A stretch of 64,000 nt of DNA, taken from NCBI GenBank assembly GCA_021234155.1, contig JAJEKV010000058.1:7750992-7814991 (forward strand), written 5' to 3'. Positions 35,091 through 46,779 of this stretch are shown one piece after another. The notes beneath the pieces are model-generated. The model saw nothing but the letters and a program-made list of their open reading frames with translations, was not told where the DNA came from and did not search any database. Source of the stretch: Isoetes taiwanensis. Lineage: Eukaryota; Streptophyta; Lycopodiopsida; Isoetales; Isoetaceae. Made by a program: the position numbers and the translations under genes. Each line of letters starts with the position of its first letter. Position 1 is the stretch's first letter.

Positions 35091-35741
35091 CATCAGATGT
35101 TTATCCAACCATCAAGTGTGAAAAGGAAAGCTCTTGTAGGTCAATCAAGTTAGTACCGAGTCGGCGATTACTTAAGCGGTTTGAAATTCAAGCGGTGTCA
35201 AATATGTTGGATTGATCTATTTTTTGCCATAATTAATCAGGTTGGTGGATGGCAACTCTTTATCTGGCAGAAATTGGCAACTTCTCTAAATTACTAATAA
35301 TGTAATGCTTTGTGGATAATTTTCTTGACCGGCAAAGCCTCTAGTATGTTACTAATCTATGCGGTCCTTTTCGGTAATTTGGACAACAATATGTTCGATG
35401 GTTCCATTCCTTGACCATTAGCAAGCTCTCCCATCTCATAGAACTGTAAGGAGGGTTCATGCTATAGACTTGACCTCACGTGCCTATGTTCATGTATATA
35501 TGTTTACTTTTATGCACGGCCGCCTAAGGAATAATGACTTTCTTTGGAACATTTGTGAACATTCCAAGTCTACAAAGTATTCAATTATTGTAAGTGTTTG
35601 ACTAACTTTTTTTTAATAGAAACTCAAGGACAATTTATAAATTCATCACCTTTACACTTAACAGGGCCATAGGGATGAATAAATTTGATAGAAATTGAAT
35701 ACCTGTTGCTATCACAAATTTGGCAACACTTCAGACATTGT

Positions 35742-35763
35742 AAGCTCTCTCTCTCTCTCTCTC
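35742..35763. repeat. (CT)n microsatellite
   Basis: Uninterrupted CT dinucleotide run, directly visible. Confidence 0.9.
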
Positions 35764-36376
35764 TTCTGGTGCAGCTTAAGAATCTGGTTACAGGATGTTT
35801 CACAGAGGGTTGAACGTACTCTACATGGTTATTCAAAGTGTCCAGCAGTTGAACCAGCAGAAGACATGGTGATTTGCTTAGATTAGCTGAGATCAGATTA
35901 CTTGATTGATTCTACGTCAGTAAAGCTTTTTGGATATCTTTGGCCTTGCAGCCCCATTTGTATAGAGATTAGATCTAGATGTTTGGCTTTTCTGCATATT
36001 TCATAGATATATTGATGCTGTGTGGCTTTTAAATAATAGTGCAAGATGGTTGTTTGTTGTGCATTGAAGCTTGCTTTTGTAACAGGGCTTAATTTATCAT
36101 TGATAGTTAGAGGGACGTTGCAACTAGTTAGTTAGAGAACATCCAGCAGGTTTGCTAATGAAATATATCACGGCTCTAGAATACTTTAACAATTGTTCAC
36201 ATGAAAGTTAAAGAAGTTAAATCTTTAAATTGAAAGAATTTATCTAGCTCCAGCTCGCAGCCGCCAGTCTGCGCCCGAGAAAGCCTCTTGTTCGCCAAAC
36301 AAAAGCAACCCATAATTTCGAGTCCCAATTGGCATTGCATGTCACGCCCATAAGTTTGCCAAAGAAGTGCCATAAC

Positions 36377-36377
36377 C

Positions 36378-36412
<35 letters not shown>
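36377..36412 (+). repeat. Poly-A tract
   Basis: About 30 consecutive A residues inside the TIR element, possibly the tail of a retroposed sequence; the body is not identified. Confidence 0.75.
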
Positions 36413-36413
<1 letters not shown>

Positions 36414-36535
36414 TAGCAAGCAACCACCCCAAAGGATCTTTTGGGGACCTTAATAGGCAGATGCTGAGTATTTGGGGCCTTCTATGACATGTACACACCA
36501 CACTCTTAAGTCGGTACCATATTCTCAATCTGCAG

Positions 36536-36815
36536 GAAAAGCACATGTCGATCGTGGCTTGAGAATTTGGGATAAAACTCGTGACTAGCACATGTCGATC
36601 GTGGCTTGAGAATTTGGGATCTTTCAAACTAGATAAAACTCGTGACTGACAATATTATTTTTTCTCCTTGCGAAATATTAATCTACTACTTAGTGGAGAC
36701 TACTTGTAAATGATCATGTGAGATGTACACTTCAACTACCATATAAAACTGTGTTTCCTGTCATTGCTTAATTGACAACTACCATGTAAAATTGGGTTTT
36801 CTATCATTGCTTAAT
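36536..36815. repeat. Two short tandem duplications
   Basis: A unit of about 52 bp with GCACATGTCGATCGTGGCTT occurs twice at 36538-36655. A unit of about 45 bp with CATTGCTTAATTGAC occurs twice at 36735-36820. Confidence 0.8.
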
Positions 36816-37867
36816 TGACCCAGTTAAATCCTTAAAATAACAACAATTACCCGAAGCAAAAGCTCGGTCAATGGCATCAAAGATATTAATCATCGAAGCA
36901 AAATGAAGGAAGCTTCATCCTTGGTTGAAGGCTCTAATATGTATTGAAGGAATACTACCTTGGCGATTGCTTGTCAATGGCCACCAGGCTAGGCCACAGA
37001 TGATGGACAAATCATACTTCGTTTGCATCATGATTGTTTGTCAATGGCCACTACTACATTTTCTTCAGGTTCACACTTTTGAATATCTCAGATTCACATC
37101 AAGTCTCCATCCATTCTTCAAAGATTTCAGAATGCAGGATGACAATTTTAACAGTTGTGGGGTGCTCTAAACCTTAACATATAGACAACATGTTGTTCCA
37201 GAATATATATTTGATTTCTTAGAAAGCGAAGGTGTATTCCAGAATACGCATTTGCTTTCTTAGAAAATTAAAAGTGTATTCCAGAATACACTTTTGCTTT
37301 CTTTGAAAATCCAAAGTGTATTATGGAATACATGTGTCTTTTCTAGAAAAGCAAAAGTGTATTCCAGAATACACTTTTCTTTTTACATTTTTTGTTTTTT
37401 GTGCCATAGTGTTCATTTGTTTACTTGATTATTTTCTTGTTTTTTATTCAGCCAATAGATCGTCAGAACATGTCAAACATGTTTGATGGAACAGCTAAAC
37501 GTGGAGACTTGCAATGTCTGATAAGCGTATTGTTCAATATGCACCAAATTTGGAGGGTGCCAAATTAATGTACTGAAATTTTTTAAAGAAATAATAATTA
37601 TTTTTTCTTCTCTATTTTGATGCTTTTAATATCTCACTTTCAGAGATTATGTATACATGTCTACATTTTGCCATTTTCAAGGGTGTTTCTTTGCAAAAAA
37701 CAAACTTGTCACTTAATGAGGGGCCAAAATGAGGGGGAAAAAAATTGAACCTTCTGAAATTTTCAAGTTTATCCAAAAAAGGCCAATTTTAAGACCATGG
37801 TGTGTTTTTAAAGGGAATCTTTGAAACGGGAGTGCTGCAACACTCCCGTTTAATTTGCAATCTTGTT

Positions 37868-38600
37868 ACATGAGTGATCAGAAATATTGAGGAGAATGCA
37901 ATTTGGCAATTTTCACTTGGGTTTCAAGCATGCCTCTCAAGAGGAATGGCATTTACAATATCACACATCATTTGATGCTCTATACATGATGCTATTTGTG
38001 TTCACTGCCATATCCATGCTCTTCTTTTTTATTATACTCTTCAGATCTTCCGTAACACTTTCTAATATTACCTCATAGAACTATATGAGATAGAACCGTT
38101 TTTGGGCATAACTTGCAAATCAAAACTCGGATTTTCCAGCAAGAGCATTCGTTAAAAGCCCTTCAAGAAGATCTAAAGATAATCCTAGGCATAAAATTTC
38201 CAAATTCTGTTTGTAAAGCCAAAATGCACTTGCTGTCCTAGTTTCACAGCAGAGTATAAAAGGCACATAACTCAAAAACGAAACCTCTGTTTTTTATGCA
38301 TGAGCATTCATTGGAGATATTAAGGAATGTTCTACAAAAGCACTTAGGAGAATATTTCTCAAATTCACACTTTAAATGGCTCAAAGAAAATGGCCGCCAA
38401 AAGCATACCATGGCACCAAAATTTGTACCATCTACATGCAAATAGGAAAATGAATTAGACATTATTTCGGCAAGGACTGGCATGGACATGTGCATAGTAG
38501 AGGACAGTCTAAAGAAGACACGCATTTAATATCTAATTCAAAAAACATAGCTATAAATCAGAAGCATAGCTAAAAGACAATCCTTTGCAAAATTAAACTA
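37868..38600. other. Intergenic stretch, nothing recognised
   Basis: Short open frames only; no domain is recognised. Confidence 0.35.
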
Positions 38601-40760
38601 AACTAATCCGAAAGCATTTAAAAAGGTACTAACCTTGCAAAAGCTCTTGAATGACCAGCTAGTTTTGTCTGAGCAAGGGAATCAACGCCCGGAACGCCGC
38701 TGAAAGAAATAATTCGAATCTGGCTGCTGCTTACGACCAAGTTTGATAAACCAAAATTGTGCAAATGCTGATATTACAGATGCTAATATTGCACGAACAA
38801 ATCTCTGACCTCTTTCGTCCCCATTGCTCCAACTATCATTGTTATTTCCCCAAGAGTTCTTCTCCCTCCCTTTGCCCCAATCATTTTTACTTCTCCCTTT
38901 CCTCCACTTTTCCAGCTATCAGTACCATTATCCCTCCAAGAACTCTTTTGACCATTCCGCCCCCGCCCAGCATTTTCCCCGGCTCTTTTTTCTGCCTTAC
39001 CATTCCAGTTGGTGTCCAGCCATATCACTTGTTGTTTCAAATAGTGATCTTAAGTAGCAGGTATAGGGTTAATCACAGCCACATTAATCTACACAAATCA
39101 CCTCAATTGAACGCAAGAGCTATGTGCGTTAAAAGTACACCAACCTCTAATTAAATCAGAATTGAAAAAGCCTGGCATATCATAATTGACATGGGAGAAC
39201 ACCAGATTAGATAATAGGCATGCTGAGGATAAGAGCTTTCTTTCTTAGATGTCAAACCATTGCAGTATTGGTGCTATAAACAGTCTAAAGTAGCTTTTCA
39301 AAACCTTTCATGTGATATGAGATTATGAAAACCAGCAAATTTCTCAGACCTGGAAAGTTAGCTTCTTCAAAATTCCTTAATGGTTTTGGCACACCATTGC
39401 CATGCATTGTAATTTCTTTCCGTGCACGCAAGGCTTTAACTTCATCTTGCCCCATGGCTGCAACTGCTTCTATCAATTCTCCCTACCAGTTAGTTTTCCT
39501 TGGAACCAGCATTGCATGCAATTGACTGTGCAATGTACCATGTACCATGCTAGAATAGGGCTAAAAACTGGAAACAGTACAATCTGCAAATAGGCAAGCT
39601 CATTCAACGTAGTGAATACCACATCAGCACTCCATCATTACATTACTGCAGAACATTTCATCCACATGAAAGCATCACCCAAGCAACACATGAAGATGAA
39701 GTATCCTAATAGACCAGAATGAGATGTGCCATACATTCCTGATGGATCCATTAGTGCAGTAGGTAAGCTTCTGCCACCAACCTGTAGATCAGGCAGGCGA
39801 GAAGAATCCTTGCTTGCAGGATCTAAGCGAAGGGCAATCCAATCAGGAAATTTAACAGACTAACACCTTTAAAAATATGCCCTCCAATCTTGACAGTAGT
39901 CTGGCTTTAACACATTTGAAGCAGGCGTTGGCTCACGATTTCTACTCAAATTTTAGGCGAACAAAACATGCGGCTTGTTTTGGGGCGTAGAGGGAAGATA
40001 TAATGCTTAGATATAATGCTCTCCGCCGCCAAATGAAGAGCTCCACGACTCTAAGGATCCCAAGTCGCGCCATGACACCGTGTTTCATGAGTAAAAAGTG
40101 GGAGAGTAACCTCAAGAATAAAAGCAACATTATTGGCAAGAACAACTTCGGATTCTTGCTCTGTTTTCCATGCTCACACCGCCGCCAAATTGAAGAGCTC
40201 CACGGACTCCAAGGATCCCAAGTCGCGCACGACCCACGTTTCGTGAGTAAAAGTGGGAGAGTAACCTGAAGAATAAAACGGCATTATTGGTAAGAAGGAC
40301 TTCAGATTCTTGCTTTGTTTCCATCCTCACCTCTCACCTGCCACCCAGCTGAAGAGCTCCACAGCTCCAAGATCCGACCAGTATAATAGCGGAAGAAGCG
40401 CCAAACCGAAGTTTTCGTATCCAAAATTAGCCGTCGTCATTCAATTGTGTCGGCTCGGCCAACTTCAAAAATTGAATTAAATCTTTGGCGATGCTTGGGA
40501 AGGGAGCTTCGGGATCTTGGGCGATGCCAAAGGGGGGCCATGCGCGTTCCATGCGGCTGCACAGGCACAATTACCAACACCTTACGAAAATAAAAAAGAA
40601 GATATTTTATCTCATCTGAAATATTGGTTTCCTCTTTGACAATCACAGGATCTGGTGGTTTCTGTGCAGCAATTTCAACATCTGACGATTTTACATCTGT
40701 AAATCTTGCTCGCAGTCATACAACTTGTACTTGCTCCAGAAGATATAAAGACAGTCTTCT
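38600..40760 (-). pseudogene. DEAD-box RNA helicase-like gene fragment (pre-Q-motif exon only)
   Basis: The best piece is about 39352-39470, encoding DEVKALRARKEITMHGNGVP followed by KPLRNFEEANFPG and a GT donor. This is the wording just before the Q motif in DDX5-type DEAD-box helicases. Other open stretches on the same strand have plausible splice borders: about 38643-38712 (GVPGVDSLAQTKLAGHSRAF), 38783-39040 (Gly/Ser/Arg-rich), about 39791-39868 (FPDWIALRLDPASKDSSRLP) and about 40630-40690. The helicase core with DEAD and SAT motifs is not found downstream. A truncated fragment is more likely than an intact gene. The other exons are not proved to belong to it. Confidence 0.45.
40025..40380. 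repeat. Tandem repeat of about 158 bp, two full units and a partial third
   Basis: Unit starts marked by GAAGAGCTCC at 40035, 40192 and 40351. Each full unit has GGATCCCAAGTCGCGC and AGTGGGAGAGTAACCT. Units differ by small indels. Confidence 0.85.
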
Positions 40761-40875
40761 TTATTATTTGTTGCTGAAGAACATCTCTGTAGGATTTAAG
40801 TGAGCCAAACTTATATGGTTTGGGTGCATCTTGAGGAGGCGCATCTAATTATCACATATAAAGGGTGAAACCTCA

Positions 40876-41780
40876 ATGTCTAGATGCTTTTGCCCAGTTG
40901 GTTGGGGCAAGATAATTAGGGTGTCGTATCAATTGGTATCAGAGACGAGTCTTGAGTTCAAGTCTCCATGGGAGCGTCCCAAATATATAATAGCCTCATG
41001 GGCGAATGATGTTAAGTCCCATATGCTCGAGGGCGAGCATTCCGAGGAGGGGGGAATTGATGGTCTGGGTGCCTGGGGCTCGAGGGCGAGCATTTCAAGG
41101 AGGGGGGAATTGATGGTCTGGGTGCCTGGGGGTATAGGATAAAGCCTGGAAAGATTTGGGCACCATAGTGTGTCGTAGGGCGAGCATTCAGGAGGGGGGA
41201 ATTGATGGTGCAGGTGCCTAGGGCTCGAGGGCGAGCATTTCGAGGAGGGGGGAATTGATGGTCTGGGTGCCTGGGGGTATAGGATAAAGCCTGGAAAGAT
41301 TTGGGCACCATAGTGTGTCGTATCAATTGGTTTCAGAGCTTCTAGAAAGGTTGGGGCCTATTGGATAATGATTTCCTTGAGGGATCCGCTCTTTCTAGGT
41401 TGGGGCCTATTGGATAATGATTTCCTTGAGGGATCCGCTCTTTTGGTGTGTTAGTTATCACTAGAGGTGCTACTGCGTATCAATTGGTATCGAAGCCAAG
41501 TCTTGAGTTCAAGTCTCCATGGGAGCATCCTAAATATATAATTGCCTCATGGGTGAATGATGCAAGTCCCATATGCTCGAGAGCGAGCATTCAGGGGGAT
41601 GGGGGAATTGATATGGTTTGGAGGCCATGGGGACCACTTGAGTAGATCTTGGGGAGGCGACACATACTTATCACATATAGAGGGCCAACCCTCAACGTCT
41701 AGATGCTTTTGCCCAGTTGGTTGCAACAAGATAGTTAAGGCGTCATATCAGACAGTATATTCATTGCAGCATCGACCTGA
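40876..41780 (+). repeat. Shuffled tandem array containing tRNA-like SINE/PBS-like modules
   Basis: A head resembling a tRNA-derived SINE (TTTTGCCCAGTTGGTTGGGG, then GAGTTCAAGTCTCC) is at 40885-40970 and again, rearranged, at about 41470-41530 and 41700-41760. Between them, units with GAGGGCGAGCATT and GGGGGGAATTGATGGTCTGG recur at 41030, 41085, 41175, 41225 and 41580. A 63-bp phrase with TTGGGGCCTATTGGATAATG is directly repeated at 41351-41443. The phrase TATCAATTGGTATCAGAG also resembles an LTR/tRNA-Met primer junction, so the source could be an LTR element instead. Confidence 0.6.
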
Positions 41781-41918
41781 ACATCCTTAGACCTGCCATA
41801 CCTACAACAACAACAACAAACAAACAAATCAGAAACTCGCAAACTCAAAAAACAAATAAAAAAATAGACAAATAAACAATAAACTTACTCGTTATATATG
41901 AAGGCAATATACTTGATA

Positions 41919-42716
41919 TATAGGAAGGGAAAACTACCAAAATACCCCTATGAGTTTATGTAATTACCAAAATGCCCTTGAGTTTCGAAATTACCAAAAT
42001 GCCCTGGCTCAAATAAATATATTGTATAAAATAAATATACAAACAATTTATCAATTTGCCTCTACACACCAAACTTAATTACCAAAATGCCATTACAGAC
42101 CAATTTTGATCAATCTACACCAAACTAAACACCAAAATGCTCTACACACCAAACTTAATACCAAAATACCTCCTACATACCAAACTTAATTACCAAGATC
42201 CCCTTACATACTTATCCTATTCAATCTATATTAAATGCCTTAAGAATAGAAGTTCAAATTCAACAAAGAGATTACAGAAGTCACAATCATCATTGAATTG
42301 GAGCCCTATAACTGGATGCATTGTGTCTCTTCCATTACACCATCCTTAAAGATATTCCTCTTCTCTACATCTTCTTCTCTTGTGCGCATGTGTTTAGGTT
42401 TTGGACATCCAAGAGGTCTGCATGTGGCTGGTGGTAACAAGCATCATCATGCGCTAAAACCACAAAGAAATACTGGGTCCTTGTAAGAATCACAACAAGA
42501 CTGTGTAGGGGCGTTATGGTAATTAAGTTAGATATATAGGGCATTTTGGTAATTAGATATGGTGTAGATTGATCAAAATTGGTATGTAGTTCCATTTTGG
42601 TAATTAAGTTTGGTGTATAGGGGTATTTCGGTAATTAAGTTTGGTGTGTAGGGGCAAATTGGTAATTTATTTTTTTATTTATTTGAATCAAGGGCATTTT
42701 GGTAGTTTCCCCTATA
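41919..42716. mobile_element. Foldback or long-TIR element
   Basis: The left 250 bp and right 200 bp are inverted copies built from repeats of ACCAAAATGCCC, TACACACCAAACTTAATT and TTTTGATCAATCTACACC, with outer ends GGGAAAACTACC and GGTAGTTTCCCC. Short ATAT-rich flanks give a weak target duplication. No ORF. The approximately 300-bp centre is unrelated to the arms. Confidence 0.75.
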
Positions 42717-44930
42717 TGATGCTGCCTTCCTATGTCCAGTTATCATCATACCAACTCCAAGCAGTATTCCAGCCATTAACAACCTAGATACTAAAGTTAC
42801 GCGTCCACTTTTATTTTAATCTCACAATCACTAACAAGACTACCTATAGATTGGAACCAAGTTCATAACTTATTAACGCCCATTGGTACCTTCCGCTATC
42901 ATGTCTGCAATAGAACAAATAGGTTAGCAACTAACTAGAATAGCGTAAATACAAATAACTTTGTAGTCTAATATATGTGCATTTCTACGAAAAATATTAA
43001 TTTATTACGAAATACCTGGTCATTTAGACTCCAGCATATTATTTGCAGGGCGCTCTCACAGAAGATGGCCATTCACATCTCATGAGCAAATATGTGTTAT
43101 AGAAAATTTTCCAGGTTAGTTGTTAGAGCAAAAGGGGTTCAAATAGATATGCATTGTTGATGTTCTGAAATGAGGCCTTCTTTAGGCTCTAAGGAACATG
43201 GGCTAAATACTCAAGGTGGTTAAAGCTACTATAATGTAACATATGTCAATCAATTGAATAAGGTCTATATGTTGTTTAATTCAATAAGGTCTGTTAGTTT
43301 GAAAAGTTTGTAACCTTGATTTTTGTTTTTGGTAGATTCGATGATCTTGATGACTCCTGCATGTGATGAAGAGCGGAATATCCACTAGACTAAAGCTTGT
43401 GACATAAATTGGAAAAAGGTAACTAGCTTAACTGTTGTTTATTAATCTGTGTTTTTTTTCTTGATTGTAGACTTTCCTACCCCAGCACCTGCGAGGTCAA
43501 CCTGTCAGGTGGCTGCTTTACCATTGAATGCAAAGATTGAAATAGAATGCATTGTGGTTTTGTAATAACTTTTCTGTGGCATAAAGTTGTACCATGTCTC
43601 CAGAATAAAATGGGGAATTTAAAGGGGATTGTTTCCATTGTTTGATACTCAAATTTATTGCAGAATAATGGATCAGTCTCTTGCAGCACCCTTATCTAAT
43701 TTGTGAGTTTGCCTCTTGAGCAATTTATATGTATGCATATCAAAGTTGAGTCTTAATAATCACACTTTATTTGTCTTCCTGGTTATTTTTGCTCAAGCCA
43801 TCACATATGTGTGCTGGGTATTGTCCAAGATGTACTTTTCTATAGGAAGATCCTTACGATCGTGTGATTACTTATATTCTGCCCAATGTTCATTAAACAT
43901 CTTGGCATGTCATAATCTGCATTTTAGTGACAATAACAGGTCTGTTTGCATCTGCATGATGCAACTTCTTTAGCAGTACTACAATGCTGAACCCGTTTAG
44001 GATTAGTAGAATCTTAAATCCATTTCATTAGAGAATTTGTATGCCACAGTATATTAAGTAAAGCAGGCACTGGAAACTTCATGTTACAGAATTGTAGACC
44101 AGTGACAAGTTGGGGACGGATAATGCGCTATCCATCAATTTGCTAATAGTATGTATCTTTTGTCTTGAACATTTTTGGAAAGATGCAGGACCAAACCTTT
44201 GTTGTGGTTATTTGGAAGTCTGCTCTCTTATTTGATTGTAGCCAGCATGTTTCAGATAATTGCACTTGAGTTTTAGATGTATGTTCTTCATAGTTGCCTG
44301 GTCTAAGTTTGGCTATGTGGCAAATTTCCCTATAGAATATCATGAACTAAGGGCATAAGTTAAGAAATATATCAAAACTGTCATGTATATTTGTTGCAAA
44401 ATCTTATAAAATCCTTGCAATACATGATAGGGTACTTTCCAACTCCCTTCAAATTGAAGAATATACTCAATGACTAAGAAAGATGAGGTTGACTATCACA
44501 TGCCAATTCCGTAATGTGATTAGCCTCAGAGCATAAAATGTATATAAACCATATATTTTATGTTGGGCCATCTCGTAGCTATTATTTTGGGTCAAGCAAT
44601 ATTTTAGCACGACATTTTGGATAGCATTGGCTCATTTTTGTTCCGTTTAGTGTACATTGTAAATGCATAGTATTTCATCGATTACTTTTTTTTGTTTTAG
44701 GTTCATAATTTAAGTGATCTCGGGCATAGCCACATGGTCCTAGCACTTTTTCCATAGTAATGCCCAATCACTACATGTGTAGAAGGTGTAGATAGGTATA
44801 GTTTGTAGGACGGAAAGTATAAAATAAACAATTTAACAAACAATCCACTATAGATGTTATTCTTTAAAGAAGAAAATCAAGCCCCTTCACTCATTGCATT
44901 CATAATTTGGTTTGATGTATTTCTACATTA
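42717..44930. other. Intergenic stretch, nothing recognised
   Basis: About 2.2 kb of AT-rich sequence with scattered short frames and no recognisable protein, RNA or repeat structure. Confidence 0.35.
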
Positions 44931-44934
44931 GAAT

Positions 44935-45120
44935 AGAATAGAATAGTTTTTTTAACGTCCACGGAGACCAATAGGTCATGGGACCCATACAATGGGCTAG
45001 TACAATCATTACTACTAGGATTAAAAAACCCCTGCCTCGAAAGGTTTTCAAGGGAAAAACCTTTGCAGTAATGATGATACTAGACAAGCTTAGATAATGA
45101 CTACTGAGGGCTTAGTAATT
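44935..45120 (-). mobile_element. 5'-truncated LINE 3' end (same family as the LINE at 55.67 kb)
   Basis: The minus-strand end GGTCTCCGTGGACGTT with an A run and a TATTC/TTCTA repeat tail (44935-44955) matches the 3' end at 55.69 kb, including GGATTAAAAAACCC and a further GGTTTT block. Only about 170 bp remain, as usual for incomplete target-primed reverse transcription. Confidence 0.65.
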
Positions 45121-46740
45121 GCAGACGTTTATCTAGAACCTCAAGTATATATAATGCCAAGTCATGCACAGATGGTGTACCCATGTTTATATATTTGGTC
45201 AACAATATTTAGGTATTAAAATTTGCAAAGCCATTAACCCAATTATAGTCCAATCTTATGCCCACACCTCACTTGCATTTTTGCTCAACGAATACATGTG
45301 CAAATATTTGCAACAGTTTCATAAATATATTTAACCACACTTCAAGTACAGTCGTGTTAACTAGCTATTATATTTTACAAGCTTCGACAATGTCCAAGTC
45401 TTATCAATAGATAAACTACCATCGTCTTAAAGCAATAACTGATATCCTCTTGAGGAGTTAGCAACCTGCCGTTTAACTACCACTATAGTTGTTGCCAGTT
45501 CACAGAGCTCTCCTTCACAATATAAAAGTTTCGTAACAAACTCTTGATGAAGGGACGAACAAATTCTCCCGTCTTTAGAACACGAATAATTGGCATGATG
45601 GGGGTTTCTACCGCACCTTTAATTTTTGGGAGCAATTCAAAATAATTAGCTCGTACTTGGATTTTAACTTCTTGCCTGATTTTCATTGCCTTAGTGTAAT
45701 CTTGGGATGCTTGCGGTGAAAAAGGGAGGGTGCACGTTAAAGTTTGCTCGACAACAGTCTTTGGTCCTAACGATTCAAGCTATCTATACATTCCATTTCA
45801 TTTCATTTAGTTTTTAGGAGAGAGACTATGAAATATTTTCATAGAGTTGAGTTAGCATTGTTTAGTATTCATATAATAAAAATAGCTTTGACACTCTGAT
45901 TATGTAGAAAGAACTAAAGGCCTCAAGTCCCTTTATACGTTCTGAAACAATTACAATCAACTAGCTACATGACACTTTGACACAGGGCAGCGGCTGGCTT
46001 TTGCACATTTTTGGGATTCAAGTTGAAACAACACTTTTACAGAGTCCAGGTAGATAAGGAATTAGGGCAACAATTTATGCGGTTTTTGTAGTCAACTCTA
46101 AATTGATTCCAACTAGGTGAAATTCATTCCCCTCTTTTTTTCTCATGACAATAGACCAGATGCATACTGTCATTTGTGCCATTCTTAATCTTGGATTTTG
46201 CTCCCAGATGCTCATAAACCGTAGTTTGTAGACCTAATGATAGTATAAAAACTTGTTATATATATAAAATAATAGAGATATCGTATATGTATGGAAGGGG
46301 TTGTCAAGTAAAAGGGTGCAAAATCGGTACTGGGTAGCAGAAATCACCGTCCGGACGCCGCTTACAAGTGCTTAAAATCGGTGTGTTTTAAACACGACGT
46401 GCGTGATTGATCAATTGACATGTAGGGTGCGCGCCCGTCAAATGACAGGCTGAGAGCATCATGAGCTTGTTTGGTGCCGGAAACATGAATGCCTGTAGCC
46501 CGCCATATTCGTGGATGGCGGGCTAACCCATCTTGAATTCAAGCAAAATGGAGGGACTAATTGTTTCCAAGGATTGCCTGAACCGAAATTCAACAATTTG
46601 CCCTCACCAATTTTGCAATACCGAAATCGGGATAGATGAAACCCAATTCCTCTCCCCGTTCACTTTCTGAGCCATTGATGCAGCAAGGAAGAGAGATCGA
46701 GGGAGATTGTATGCAAAGAAGGTAGCAATGAAGAAGAATT
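45121..46740. other. Intergenic stretch, nothing recognised
   Basis: No gene or clear repeat. An open minus-strand frame at 45483-45686 has no recognisable domain. Confidence 0.35.
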
Positions 46741-46779
46741 CCCCTTCTAAAGATTAGCCTTCAAAGAAGAATAAGAAAT

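Larger units (their letters stand above)
33135..37867. mobile_element. 4.7-kb TIR transposon carrying a captured Lhca gene fragment (Pack-type)
   Basis: The ends are inverted copies: AACAAGGTTGCGTATTAAAC at 33135 and, on the minus strand from 37867, AACAAGATTGCAAATTAAAC. Similarity continues into CGGGAG and AAAGATTCCC. The 4-bp word ACAT lies directly outside both ends. Just inside both ends are clusters of a dyad repeat, GTATTCCAGAATAC, usually followed by ACTTTTGCTTT: about 33430-33650, 34000-34035 and 37195-37375. These look like transposase-binding subterminal repeats. No transposase is seen. Between them are four exons of an Lhca-like gene and unassigned sequence. The superfamily is undecided. 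Confidence 0.65.

Noticed and set aside
36197-36627. Minus-strand frames with a phenylalanine run.
   Set aside because: They are produced by the poly-A tract at about 36,377-36,412.
40885-40970. A functional tRNA gene.
   Set aside because: A-box and B-box words are present, but there is no closing acceptor stem or clear anticodon arm; a SINE-like or LTR-leader origin fits better.
40025-41780. The repeat arrays at 40.0-41.8 kb as a CRISPR array.
   Set aside because: Units are long, contiguous and degenerate with no unique spacers, and the genome is a plant nucleus.
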